The notes beneath the pieces were generated by a model. It was not told where the DNA came from. It worked only from the letters and a program-made list of their open reading frames with translations, and searched no databases. The translations under genes and the position numbers were made by a program. A DNA stretch of 64,000 nt from Tetracladium setigerum (lineage: Eukaryota; Ascomycota; Leotiomycetes; Helotiales), in contig PZJY01000003.1 of NCBI GenBank assembly GCA_031472005.1, positions 1 to 64,000 of the forward strand, in the 5' to 3' direction. This document shows, one piece after another, positions 34,186-46,625 of this stretch. Position 1 is the stretch's first letter. Every line of letters begins with the position of its first letter.

Positions 34186-35400
34186 ATGCTAATGGCTGGA
34201 ACGATAGGAGTTCCCTTCTTTAAAGGAGATAATGTTACCGATTTCATAGAAAGATATAATAACATGTGCGAGGATTATAGCTTAAATAATAGTGTTAGGC
34301 TACACCGAATGCCTCGCTATTGTGAAATGAGCTATGAAATGGCAGTCCTTAACATGCTTGAATATGTTTCTAGAGATTGGGACGAGCTTATGAAAGTTAT
34401 GCTTTACGAATACCGGGATCGAGATACTAAACAGCGCATGTTCTCTCGTTAGTTTTTAAAAGAATTTAAAGATAAAACTAGAAGCGCTAATAACGACTTA
34501 CGAGAATATATGAGGCAATATATCGCTATATCTAGAGTCCTTAAAAGCAAAGGGATTTTAGATAATTATACCTAGGGAATCTGGTTCTTGTAGGGCCTGC
34601 TAGAAGATATTATGATAAAGATTGTTCGAAAGAAGAAGGTTCGGCGGGACGAGCCTGCTACGGTTGACTTTCATGCTCTTAAGGATGCCGCTTTCGAATT
34701 TTGCGTTGGTGATGAGGTTTCTAGGGACTTTAAGAACTCTAAAAACCCGGCGCTTAGAATTAAGAACCTTATTAATTATATTATGCGCAAGCGAGAAAGC
34801 AAGCCTCCCGAGCTTCAGATTAAGCCACTAATTATAGTATCCTCTCGCGCAGATAACTCTAGCGATATTGCAATTTAAAAGCTAGTTCAGAGTATGGGAG
34901 AGCTTAAGCTGTCGCTAGTGCAGGCTATGGAGCGTGGTAGCAGGCGCTACCCGCCTTATGGGGGCGCCCCGAGCCGGCTTGCATTTCCTAAGCTAGCGCT
35001 AAATAAGGGCTCAGGAAATCAGTAGAGTGGAGGTGTCGGGCAGGTCGCTAGTAAGCTTAATTAGCTAATGCTAAGCCATGCTTAGTCTGCCGACTCTTGC
35101 TTTTATTGCTAGGAAATAGGCTATAGACGTGATATGTGCCTAGCCTTAAAGCATGACGTTGATGTGGGCCTTTGCTACCAAGATAAACGATTTCAAATTT
35201 GCCCTGGAAGGTTCTCGCCGGGAAAGCGGCCGATGCGATTTAATCCTGATCGAAGCTAAAGAATTCAAATCCTTAACTTCTAGCGAGGGGCTAGATTCGA
35301 TGAGGAAGGTCGTCAAATCAAGGAAGTTAGCGCGCCGAAGATTGGGTCGGTTTAAGTGATGGAAGTAATAGATGCTAGGACTAATTGCTCCTTTTTATAA
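34186..35400 (+). pseudogene. Gag region of element A
   Basis: Frames at 34,186-34,452 (MLMAGTIGVPFFKGDNVTDF) and 34,612-34,878 encode parts of a Gag-like capsid protein separated by stops. A zinc-knuckle-like CFYC segment follows near 35,100. The same protein was encoded by the reverse copy A' at about 13,990-13,000. Confidence 0.7.
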
Positions 35401-36059
35401 GCAGATTACACCTTTAAAAGGGAGAATCTGGATCTAGTAGCGGATATAAATGCTATTATAACCCGAGCCTAGGCTAGTAAAGAATAGACGAAAAGGGGAA
35501 AGGAAGAAGAGGAGCAAAACGAGTAAAGGCGGGTGCTTAAAGCCTTAAAAAGAGCTCGAGATTAAATCTAGAAGGAGAGCTAAGAGTAAGGTAAAAGAGT
35601 TAAGGTTGCCTTTCTAAGGTAAAAGGATCCGGCCAAGTGGAGGCAAATCGAGGAAGAAATAGAAAGCTTAAGGGCAAAAGCGAAGTAAGAGGAGCCGAGT
35701 AAGGCGGCCCAGCAACAATACGAAGAAGCTTAAAATGGACTAGAAATTGATATGCCGGATGTGCTTCGTGTATCTAAGCCACGACGAAGACGCGAGCCCC
35801 TTACAAAAATCCTTAAAAAGGAAAGCGATCCGGAAGCTATTCTTTAGAAAATCCTTAATTAACCTATTGAGCTTCCTTTACGATAATTACTCGGTGTATC
35901 CGAGCTTGTAAGGAGCCTTCTCTTAAAGGGAAAGCTTGAGCCGGCGATAGAGAAGTTGGAGCCTAAGGCTAGCGGGATAAATTCCTTAGAAGGAGTATAT
36001 TAATAGGCGAGTGCACCCCGAAAGCCGGTTTACTTTATAAGAAGCCCAAAATGCCGTGT

Positions 36060-39000
36060 CTCTATTAGCGGAGTAGTAATGATAATACTCCTAGACACTA
36101 GGGCCGAGATGAATATTATATTTGCCGATATTATAAGGCATACCTCCTTAGCCTTAATAAAGAATACCTCTTTAAGGATACGCCCGTTTTAAAATTAAGA
36201 TATTACCTTTAAAGGCTGTTATAATAACGTAACGATTTATATCGGTAACCTTAGAGTTCCTTAGCACTTTTAAGTGACGGAAAAGGGAGTGAAGATTATT
36301 ATGCTAAGCATGCCTTTCTGTTTTGCTACGGAGTTAAACTTTAGTTATGCTTCGGACGGGTAATATACGATTATAAAAAGGATTAGGCAAAGGAGTGTGA
36401 TAATACGAGTAGCGCCGATGCCGATCAATAAAGAGGATATTAATGAGTGGTCGGGAAAAGATTAGCTAGTCCTGGTGAGGAAGGGGCTAGCATTTATTAA
36501 AACCCTAATAAATAGGAGTTAAAGGCGCCTCTAGGGCGGTTCTACTTAAGTGAGTCGGAATAGAATAGCGAAATTATTAATTAGATAAGTAGTTTGCCTG
36601 ATATATTGCCTTATTTAAAGTCTATAAGTAAAGAACCTAATAATAAAGGGCATAATTGCGACGAACTAGTGTTTCATTAAATGCTGGCTATCGAAGCTAT
36701 TTCCAGAGATTACGGAGCTGTAAGTACGGAGGGGAAATCTAATAAGGAGGCGTATAATACGTAATACACTAATAAGTTTTCTAATAATAAGGAGGATAAA
36801 AGTGATCTTATATACGAGTTAATATTAAATAAGTCAAGTGACTCTAATTAGGAGGTTGAGGAGCTAGTGCTCGACGAGGACTATATAGCGATAATAAATA
36901 CGGCGTATAAAAGAAAGGCTAATAAGGTTATACCCGCGTAAGAGGGAGTTTCTAATGGGTCGAAGCCTAAAGGATTAGCAAATTAGGAAAGCCTTACCTA
37001 AGAAGAAGTGAAGGGACGGTACTAAAAGGGGCCTTATAATAACTGGTTTACACTTAAATTCTCTAGCTTATCACGAGGGTCTCGGCTGACTAAGGAGCGT
37101 ATTAAGACTTTAAACCTCGGCGAAGACGGCTTTCTAATAGAGTAAGAGAGGAATTTACTCCTTAAGCTTCTATTTTACCGTGAGTAAGCAATCTCTTTCG
37201 ATTTCACCGAGATAGGCCTGGTTCGGAGGGAGGTCGCACCACTATAGCTTATACGAACGGTGCCTTATAATGCTTGGCAAAGCCCTACCTTTCCTATACC
37301 CCGCTACTTGGTCGAGGTAGTCTCTCGAATGCTTCGAGAACGGATCGGGCATAATGTTTTAAAGCCTTGCCATAATCCTTACCGCAATCCTTACTTCCTA
37401 ATAAAGAAAAAGAAGCCTAGAAGTAACCTGTTAAAGCGCGAAGATTGAGCGTACCGGTTAATAAATGCGGTAATGGTTACTAATAGGGTAACAATTCGAG
37501 ATGTTAATTTACCTCCTTTAGTGGAATTATTTTTAGAGTAGTTCGTAGGGTGCTACGTAGCCTCTCTTATCGATCTCTTTTCCGGGTATGATTAAGTCGA
37601 GCTAGATAAAAGTAATCGTGATCTTACTATATTTATAACTCTAATTAGATTACTCCGGCAGACGCGAATACCGATGGGCGCTATTAACTCTATAGCTTAA
37701 TTTATACGTATTATCTTTAAAATGCTAGACTCGGTTATACCTTATATCGCTATACCTTTCCTTGATAATATTGGAGTAAAGGGGCCTCGGTCTAATTATA
37801 GCAATGATATAGTAGCTCTTAGAATTCGTCGATTTATACTTAAGTATTTATAAAATATTAATAAGGTGTTATACTTAATCGAGTTAACTAGCTATATAAT
37901 TGGCGCTAAATCCTAGTTTTATATTTCTTCCTTATAGATTATAAGTTACGTTTATAATATAAAGGGTCGGCACCCGTTAATTACTAAGGTTATTAAAATT
38001 TTAACGTGGGCTCCTTATACTAATGTAACGGATATACGCGCGTTTCTTAGTTTAACTAGCTTTTTTAAGTAATTTATATTATATTATACGTTTATTATAA
38101 AGCCTTTATATAATTTAATGAAAAAGAATATACCTTTTTAATAGCTCGAAAGGGAGTAAGAAGTAATAGATATAATTAAGCTAGCGTTAAGCTCTCCACT
38201 TGCTTTAGTTACTATTAATTATACGGAGGGCTTAAGGGATATTATACTTATTATGGATTTAAGCGGAAGAGGATGGGGTAATGTTTTAATATAAATTGTT
38301 AATAGAAAACGATACCCGGTGCGGTACGAAAGCGAGATATAGTTAATAGCCGAGCAAAAGTATAATGCGATAAAAAGAGAGTGTAAAGGGGTTTTAAAAG
38401 CATTAAAGAAGTACCGATCGTACCTTTATGGAGTATATTTTATACTGGAAGTCGATGTAGTAGTTTTAGCTGTATAGTTAAAAAAGAGCGGCTCGGACCT
38501 TCTAAGCGTTATGATTACTCGATAGCTTATATGGATTTAGCTTTTCGATTTCGAAGTGCGATATATCCCTAGAACGAAGTATATTGCTACTAATAGTTTG
38601 TTAAGACGACGACTAAACGATAATGAGACGGATAATAAGGAGAGTGTCGATAGGTTTATTAAGGAGCAATTAGGTATTACGGCTATTTTAAGGATAAAGG
38701 GTATTAAAAATTCGGGCCTAGGCAACTCAGGCGCAAAGGGCGGTATAAACGAATATTTAGATGCTTTAATTAGCTAATGGACGGATGGATATAACGATAT
38801 CGCAAACTAGCTTAAGAACGGGATCAGACCGTAAAGGCTCTTATTAAAACAATTCGCGAAGATGAAAAAGCAAGCTACGCACTATATAATCCAAGATTAG
38901 CTTTTATACCGAAAACCTAATAAGAACTTCCCTATTCGACGAGTCGTTAATACCGATCGAGAAAAGGCTAAGATTATAAAAGCCATGCACGAGCATTCCG

Positions 39001-40130
39001 GCTATAAGGGCAAAGAGGGAACGTATAAGAAAGTTTTAAAACGGTATTTTTAAAAGAATTACTAGATAGACTATAAGCGATATATTTAAAGCTATAAAGA
39101 GTGTTAGCTTAAAGACGGTAAGGTTTAGTTTAAGGAGCTTTATATTACTTAGACCTTAGCACTATAAATGAAAGTCGGGCTAGATATTACTTATATACCA
39201 CTATATAAAGGGAAAACGTGTCTTATTATTGCTCGAGATGATTTTACTAGATAGCCTAAAGTAAAAGCTTTAGCGGCGGTAAATTCCATTACGATTATAA
39301 GATTTATTAAAAGGAATATCCTTAAGCGATATGGATTATTTATTCGGCTAGTAGTGGACGGAGGGCCTAAAAATAAAGGGAGAGTGCTTAAGTTATAGAA
39401 GATATTCCGGTTCGAGAGGATAGTCATTTTAGCATATAACGCTAAAGCTCAAGGAATAATTAAAGGAGGACATAAACCTTTAAAGGACAGCCTTTTAAAA
39501 GCGACAGATAGCGGGAGGAAGTCATAGGTTAAATTCTTGCTAGTAGTCCTTATGGCTGATCGATGTACGGTGCGATAGTCTATTAATTATACTCCATTCT
39601 ACCTCATTTATGGCCGACACCCAACAATACCGATCGAGCTGAGAATTCCGATATAGCGTATATTTAATTAGAGTGAGCTAAAGGATAAAGGAGAGTTAAT
39701 AGTAATAAGGGCTAAATAAATTATACGAAGGGATAAAGATATTAATGAAGTAGAAGGGCGGATTCAGCGGTCGAGACTTTAAGGAAAGGAGTATTATAAT
39801 AAAAACCAAAATATAAGATTATAAGAGATTATCGCAAGGGATACAATTCTACTACTAAATATATAATTTAAAATCGATATATCATTAATAAAGAAACTTA
39901 GATATAAATAGCTAGGACCATTCGAAGTGGAAAGCGTTAATATAGAAAAGGGAGTATATATACTTAAGGAATTTAGATCAGGCGCAGTTTTAAGGGGAAC
40001 TTTCCTAGGATTCCGGCTTAAAAAGTTTTATTTCGATACAGTCTATTAGCAAGTTAATAAAAGTAATGATAAAGATAATGATTTTAATAAGGAAATAAGG
40101 GGTTCTAATTAAGGAGCGATTAATCTTTTA
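36060..40130 (+). pseudogene. Protease-RT-RNase H-integrase region of element A
   Basis: Protease: LLDTRAEMNII near 36,088 (from an LDTGA-type motif). Reverse transcriptase: NAWQSPTFPIPRYLVEVVSR at 37,269-37,330 and PFLDNIGVKGP near 37,755-37,787, where the catalytic second aspartate now reads Asn by a G-to-A change. RNase H lies near 38,230-38,600. Integrase: the zinc-finger part (HEHSGYKGKEGTY) near 38,985, and KVGLDITYIP then VVDGGPKNKG near 39,170-39,380. Order and motifs fit Ty3/gypsy. Numerous TAG/TAA codons make it inactive. Confidence 0.85.
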
Positions 40131-40629
40131 AAGGGGGGCGAGTTAAGGAATAATAAGAGAGAGGAGGTAATAGAATTAAAGACGAGGTATTAATAGCATT
40201 AATATAAGGAAGTAAAAGCGTAAGAATAAAGAGAGAAATTGATACCGGAGGGAAGGAAGTTTACGGTGGTAGTTTAAGGAAGGAGTAATGGAGTCACGGA
40301 GTTTAAGAGTTTAGCTAAAACGGAAAGGAAAAAGCTAGGTATTCATTTTTAGCTTTATAACGGATTATGCCACCGGAGTGATTTTATAAGCCGCGGCTTA
40401 GGAAATTAGGTTGCTTAAAAAGCGACACGTATAACCTAAACCTTATAATTAGAAATTTAAAGGGGGTGCATGTTAACAACATTAGAAAGACTAATAGCAA
40501 TTGATTCGGTTCCTTTAATTAGATAATATGCGGAGAAAGGATTAAAATCGATTAGAATAAGCTCTATAGGAATTAAGTCTAATTAATTAGAAGAATTAAG
40601 GCGGAAATAATGGGTAAAATAGGCTTAAG

Positions 40630-41480
40630 TTTCGCAAGTTTAAACATTAGCGCCGCGTATATAAGGCTAGTGTGGAGGATTCTTATAATTAACGATTTTA
40701 AAGAAGCCGTAAGGAAAGCGATAGAACGTGGTAGCTCCGTTAAAAACTTATTAGTGGAGAGGGATAGTTAGATAGGGAGCCATACAACTAAGGTTAGCGA
40801 AGCCGAGGCTATAATATCGTAGGATACTATCAGGTCCCTTAGATTTAGCTAACTACTCGTTAAGATATCCCTAATAATCGTGAAAGGGGTGATTACTAGG
40901 AGGAGCCGGAATAGTGTAAGGGCTAGTAAGGGTGTAGTCGCGATGTAGCTAATGTAACTAATTATCGTAGCTATTAAGGCGCGCTAAAGGAGTATAAGAA
41001 AGAGGACCTATGGTGTTTCCGCCCCTGAAAAGCCACTTATTAGCCTAGCTGCTAAAACGAGGATTATCAATGAAAGCTCCTAGCTCTATGCCGCGATACC
41101 ATGGAATATCTCGACTAATGTGGCCTATGAAACATCGATTCTGATAATGAACGACATTGCTATTATAGTTAAGAAAAGGAGCACCGAAGTGCTGGACGTT
41201 ATGGCGAAGGGTGGGGCCGATGTCGAATACGAACTGTAAGGCTTTAAGATTTCTTCCGATATGCTTAGTCTTAAGGCCGATGATAAGGAGAGCAAGGATG
41301 TGGTTATTAGTAACGTGCCGGGTGTAGAGACCGTCGGCTAGCTAATTGCTAAGGTCGATGATATGAATTTAGTTTTCAATAACGCTAAGGAGTAGAGCGT
41401 GCTTTATATTTAAAGGACCGGCAACGAAGAAGGGTGGCATGATAATTCGAGGCGTGTGGAGAAGGAGAGAGACTAAGTGA
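40630..41480 (+). pseudogene. Unidentified sense coding region in element A
   Basis: One plus-strand frame reads coding-like with occasional TAG/TAA: segments include FKEAVRKAIERGSSVKNLL and later RSTEVLDVMAKGGADVEYE. The stops are of the type RIP produces from CAG, CAA or TGG. It lies just after the pol region. I recognise no domain. Confidence 0.45.
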
Positions 41481-41994
41481 GGAATACGCTAGTTTAAGGT
41501 TCTAGTAGTAGCGGAAGAAGATAAAAAGAAATAATAAAAGGGAAAGAAAACGAAAAGAGAAAAAGAAATTAATTTAAGGAAAGAAAAAGCGGGTTATAAG
41601 TTAAGCGAGTAAAAGCGAGCGGTAGCGAATATCTATGTTAATAATAAGTTAGCAATTACTTAATAAATTAAAAGGAAGGAGTACCTATCTTTACATCTAT
41701 TAAGGCAACCTTTTACGAACGCTTAAGAAGTTAAACGAAGACTTATAGATATTATAATAATAGAAATAGGAAGAGAAGATTAGCTTAGCGTTTAATTCAT
41801 TTAAGTAAACCTATTAAGGTAGGGCCGGCAAGGTCTAGCTAGTTTAATATTAAGTAGATTTCTTAAGCCGCGGCTTAAGAAATCTAAGAAAAAGTAGCGT
41901 AAATCCTAAGGTATTATCCGTTAAAAGTATTAGTTCTTAAACTTTAGTATAAATTATCTAGCTATCGATCCATTATTAGAAATCCATTTAGCTA

Positions 41995-43392
41995 TCACTT
42001 CTTCTCGAAAAGCTCCTTATTAGACTTCTTAAAGGTAAGCGTCTTTCGGTCTCGAAGCTTACGAGCTGGAAGACCCTCGTCCTCCGTATCCTCGGCATCT
42101 ATAACAACGAAGTTAATACTAGAAGTAATAATTGAAACCTCCTTTTCCTTTTCCTTAACAATTAGAGGGCTGATGGCCTTAGTGATAGGAGTGACTTTAG
42201 TGTTCTTAGCGGAGCCCTTGCGACTAGGTGGGTAGGGAGAGGTAGTATCGGTGGGGGGGCCGGCGCCCTTGGAAGGCTTAATGGAGGAATTCTTAATAGG
42301 AGTGGCGAATTCGGAGTCAGACTTTATTAGCTGCAAGGCTTCGTCGTAGTCCTTATCTGGGATGTCGTCGATGAAATTGCCGTAGGCTATGCGAGGGATA
42401 AGTACTATTAGGATTAAATTTCCGCTAAGATTAAAAAGACGATTAAACTTAAAGTGATTGCGGGCGACTTAATAGGGAACGTTCTTCTTTTAAGAATATA
42501 TAAAAAGTTTACCTTTAACTTTTCGGCTAACGGTAAAGAGAGAGTAAAGCTCGTTATTAATGCGTGTGACGATGCTATCCTTATAATAAATGAAAACCTT
42601 CTAATCGAAAGCTAGAATAGCTTATATAACGGTCTTTCCGCTAACTTGTCCTATTAACGGCTCCTTATCGGATTCCTCCACCTTATCCTTAGATTTCTTC
42701 TCCTTCTTAGTTCTCTTAGCTAGGGTAGCGCCGTTATCGATAGAGTCGTCCTTAGTCTTAATCTTCTTCGATTTAACGGGAGTCTTTCGGCCGTAAACGC
42801 CGTCGTTAGAGGAGGAGGAAACCTTAGTAACCTTACGGAAAGCCTAGCCGTTACTAGTAAGGGCTGCTGGAATAGCTAGAGGTTTAAATGAGCTAGGGTT
42901 AACGAGGGCCTAGTTATTGATTGCCTTCTTAATGCTTATCTTGCGTTGTCGTCTATAGGTGCGTGGGCTAAAGGAGTCGCTATTTATGAAAAGGTTAGCC
43001 TTTGCCTAATCGCCGAATTTGCTATCCTCGATGAATTCCTCGACGGTTATACTAGGAATATCATTCACTCTAGTTAATCCATAGAAAATTCGACCCTTAT
43101 AATGGACGCAAGTGCTATCGTGGTCGAGAAGCGGCTCGCCCCGGTGAGGTGCAGAGAAGCGGTGGTAGGGGCCTTGGACGAATGGAAGTTGGAGACACTC
43201 GAGGTGGAGTCTAGTGATAAAGCCTGCCTCGAGTGCGACGCAGAGCAAGCCGACGGCACGATCCTCGACGAGTATCTTTAAGTATAGTCCGTCTATAATT
43301 TAATCCGCTAAATCGAGGATATGAACCTTATTAGGACTAACGACGAGCATAGCAAGTCTATTCTGAACTTCGAGGGGTACGACTGGAGCCAT
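41995..43392 (-). pseudogene. Antisense coding frame inside element A (466 codons)
   Basis: The open stretches 42,336-41,995 and 43,248-43,006 and an ATG at 43,392 (MAPVVPLEVQNRLAML) are all in one frame, and the sequence between reads as protein apart from about eight TAG/TAA codons, the kind RIP makes. Near the N-terminus a segment LHLECLQLPFVQGPYHRF looks structured; the C-terminal half is rich in Lys, Ser, Thr and acidic residues (EKEKEVSIITSS). It is transcribed against gag-pol. Function is unknown; the low-complexity basic half suggests a nuclear or nucleic-acid-associated protein, a guess. Confidence 0.55.
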
Positions 43393-43709
43393 TTCGATCG
43401 AAGTAGCGATTATAATAATGAAGTGTTTAGTGGAGAAAAGCAGTGAGAGGAAGTTAGGCAAAGAGGAGTACGGCGCGGGGCCGTAAGAATTTTAATAATA
43501 ATAGGGAAGAAAAAGAAAGGAAAGAAGGAGCCGCTAAAAATCTAATATTAAAAGAAAAAGTGGGCCTTAGAGGCGTGCGTGAATAGTTAGCGCCATAGCG
43601 CGTTGCTAAGAAATCGCTAATTATAGAATAAAAATTAAGTTGCGGCCTTTAGCTTTCTCTTTCTTTATTATTTACTCTTTTTTATAAGTACTTACCTTTT
43701 TGCTATATA

Positions 43710-46316
43710 ATGGCCGACTAACTAATAATTAACGCTATAACTACGACGCTGGCCGATCTCAGCACCTTAGCTAAAATTCGTGCTATTGTCGATCAGCACT
43801 AAGAACCTGAGGCACGATACGAGATTTAGAGTTAAATTCGAGATAAGCTTTAGGAATTCTCTGAAGTAGTGGATAAATTGGTATTAGACTTCTACGAGTA
43901 TATAGTGGACGATGGATTATGGAAGATAGGAACCGACTATTAGGCTTTTAAGGAAGATTAGGAATTTGGGTATTAAAAGCAGATCGCCGTGCACGCTAAA
44001 CGAAACAAGCGCTAAGTAGCCCTCGCTAAAGTTATATCTCACTAGAAGCTTAACCTTACGGAGGTATCAGAATAGCTAGTCCGAAACGAGAAGGGAGAGA
44101 ACTAGGTTGTGGAACTTAATCATTTAGCGGTAAAAAGAACTTTATAAGGCACGAATCGGATTATTAACCGCTTATTCCTCAACCGGATTAAGAAAGTTAA
44201 GAAGGGAATTAGTAAAAAGCCTACTATTGAGCCCTAGGAATTAAAGCGAGCCAGATCCGCTAATAACGACGACCTTATAGCCATCACCTTAAAAGAAGCG
44301 AATAAATTGAATTTAAGGGACTTCGGTTTTAATTTTATATAAATCGGAGGAAACGCAAAGAGATGGCAGCCCCGCCTGGCATTGCCTTAAGAGCCTCACT
44401 TGTTATCGGGTGATTTCCTAAGCCTAGTTAAAAGTGAGGCTCAGGAAATAACTACTATTACCCTTAACAGCCACTATACATAGTAAGAAGTCGATTCCAC
44501 CCCTAGCATAGTAGCATTAAGCTCTATAATATTCTTATTTAAAAGGGACCTAGTTTACGGTGCCATAGACTAACTTGAACTTCCGGACGAATCAGAGTAA
44601 GAGGAAGAGGATAAGGAGGAACGAAGGTATAAAGATAATGAAATGATTAAAGGATCCTTAAGGAAGTGCAAATGCTCAGAAGATATCAATTAAAGCTAGA
44701 AGGAAAGAGTATGGGCTAGAAGAGCTAGTGATATCGCTTAAGCACTTCGCCGCTTAGATTAGATAATAAACTTTAAAGAAGTGTGCTATAAATATATCTA
44801 TACTATGGGTGCTATAATAGGTTTATAGATAAAAGGCTTAAAGGAAAGGGAAATTCGACATCGATTGAAATATATCCATTGAAATAAAATAAAAATTATA
44901 ATAATTAAAGCTCACGAAGAAAAGTATAAATGGTTTAGGCTGCAATCCCGGCCCGCTCGAGTTGAAGATCTCCGAGGATACTAGGCCTTTTAACACAATC
45001 CTTCCGACTATAGAGTCGCCTTGAATGTCGATTACTTATTACTAAAATTGAAAATTTAGAATATAAACGATTAGATTGAGGACGGCTTAGTGAATATCGA
45101 TATATTTTAATGGATTACCGAGGATAAGGATTTAAGTAAGTGGCTATCTCTTAAATATAAAATGTATACTCATTATCTCTAACTTATTAATAATAAAGCG
45201 AACTACGGGTGGTAGCGAAATCAATTCTTTTCAATTATTTAATAACTCGTTAGATAAGATCTAATGTATTATACCGCGTACGTCACACTTCGACCTGATT
45301 ACGCCTAGCGTTTAATTTTATACCCTTACTATATTAAGAATTAGCGAAAAGGGGATTTTACTTAGTTCCGATATATTAATATTAATATTCTTGAAATGCT
45401 ATTAATAAGTCGAGGTGCCAATATAATGGAAGGATCTGTTTCCTAGGATAACGAAACTAAAGACAATTACACGATTATTCTGCCGAAGATACATAATATT
45501 CCTAGGTTAAGAGAATAGTGGGAGGAAAACATTACACGAGGGCTATACAAGGGCGACTTCGTATATAAGGTGCACGATAAGATATTTATTAAGGCTAATG
45601 TAATTAAGTATTAAATAGATTAGAAAAAAGTTCCTTATAATGCTAGACAGGTCCGACTCACTATAATATAAATTCCTTATGGTGCTAATGGCCTAGCCAC
45701 TGGTCCTCGACGAATAATGTTACCGTGGTTTATAAAGATTTAGGACGATTATGAGACTTTGGAGATTATTAAAAGCGGAATATGGACGTAGCTTTCGGAG
45801 TCACACCGCAATATGATCGCCCCACCTAAGACACCCTTAGGCTTCCCTAATAAGTACGGTGCTATTCCCTACGCCTTCCCGCTATATGTTGAACTACGAT
45901 CCCTTAGGTTTCTATCTAATGCTTTGGTTAGCCGCCGCCGCTAGGACATTACTAGTGTTCTTCGAGAGAGGGATTTACTATTGAAGGGATCGCTGGAAGA
46001 TTTTGCTAGCTTTATATAGAGCTATCGGGTTAGAGCACGTGCGGCCGCGCTAGAGGCATATCAATTATTGAGAGAGTTAGAGATGAGCGTATATGGACAC
46101 AGATTATATTTCTACTTGAAGGAAACGTATATTGATAAGGGATTGCCGCTACTTGCATAAGATCGTGAGTAGGTTGCTCCTCATGCGGTGGATGAGTTAG
46201 CTGGGCTAATGGATAATTTAGAGTTCCTTAAAGAGGGATTCTTACACGTAGAATAGCAGAATGGAATTTCATTATTTTGCCGAGTCGAGGACGACTCCTC
46301 TTTTAAGGGGGGCGAA
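43710..46316 (+). pseudogene. Long sense gene of element A between pol and the 3' LTR
   Basis: From MAD.LIINAITTTLADLST to the purine tract, one plus-strand frame of about 865 codons is coding-like with many RIP-type stops. Recognisable stretches: YVTLRPDYA, ILYPYYIKN.RKGDFT.FRY, TIILPKIH, YGANGLATGPRRIMLPWF, YGAIPYAFPLYVELRSLRF. From memory this pattern recurs in conserved hypothetical proteins of filamentous fungi. A beta-strand-rich core with a candidate H-x-D (now Y-I-N at 45,372-45,380) could be a 2-oxoglutarate/iron oxygenase fold; this is unproven. Divergently placed from the antisense gene ending at 43,392. Confidence 0.55.
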
Positions 46317-46625
46317 TGTAATGGTGAGGAATGGGAAGAGGGAGTGAGGAAGGGAGCTGTAAGAACTGGACTTCGGGTAGATAGTTTTTCCGTTCCGGCC
46401 CAGGAATATACATTCTTTATATATAGTATACTCACCCCTTTTAATAGGAAAGGTAGGCCACCGAAAATAAACACCTTTTCAGCCTCATTTTGATTTATAC
46501 GCTGGTAGGAGCTGATTATAAGAAGTCGAGTGCTATTTCCCTTACTGAATATTGATTAGCTTTAGCATCTTACCCCTCTAGTGCTGTCTCCTTAAGCACA
46601 GCACGACCGACATCTACCATTTATA
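46317..46625 (+). repeat. 3' LTR of element A
   Basis: 309 bp beginning TGTAATGGTGAGG and ending ATTTATA. It differs from the 5' LTR by scattered transitions. Confidence 0.9.

Larger units (their letters stand above)
33126..46625 (+). mobile_element. 13.5-kb gypsy-type retrotransposon A with extra coding regions
   Basis: Direct 309-bp LTRs at 33,126-33,434 and 46,317-46,625, a purine-rich tract (AAGGGGGGCGAA) just before the 3' LTR, and a 4-bp target duplication ATAC. The unoccupied site is visible in copy B near 57,340 (CGCTATACTTAAATAG). Sense gag, protease, reverse transcriptase, RNase H and integrase occupy about 34,180-40,130. About 6 kb follows before the 3' LTR, roughly twice what a typical gypsy element needs, and holds at least three more coding-like regions. 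All frames carry many RIP-type stops. Confidence 0.9.
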
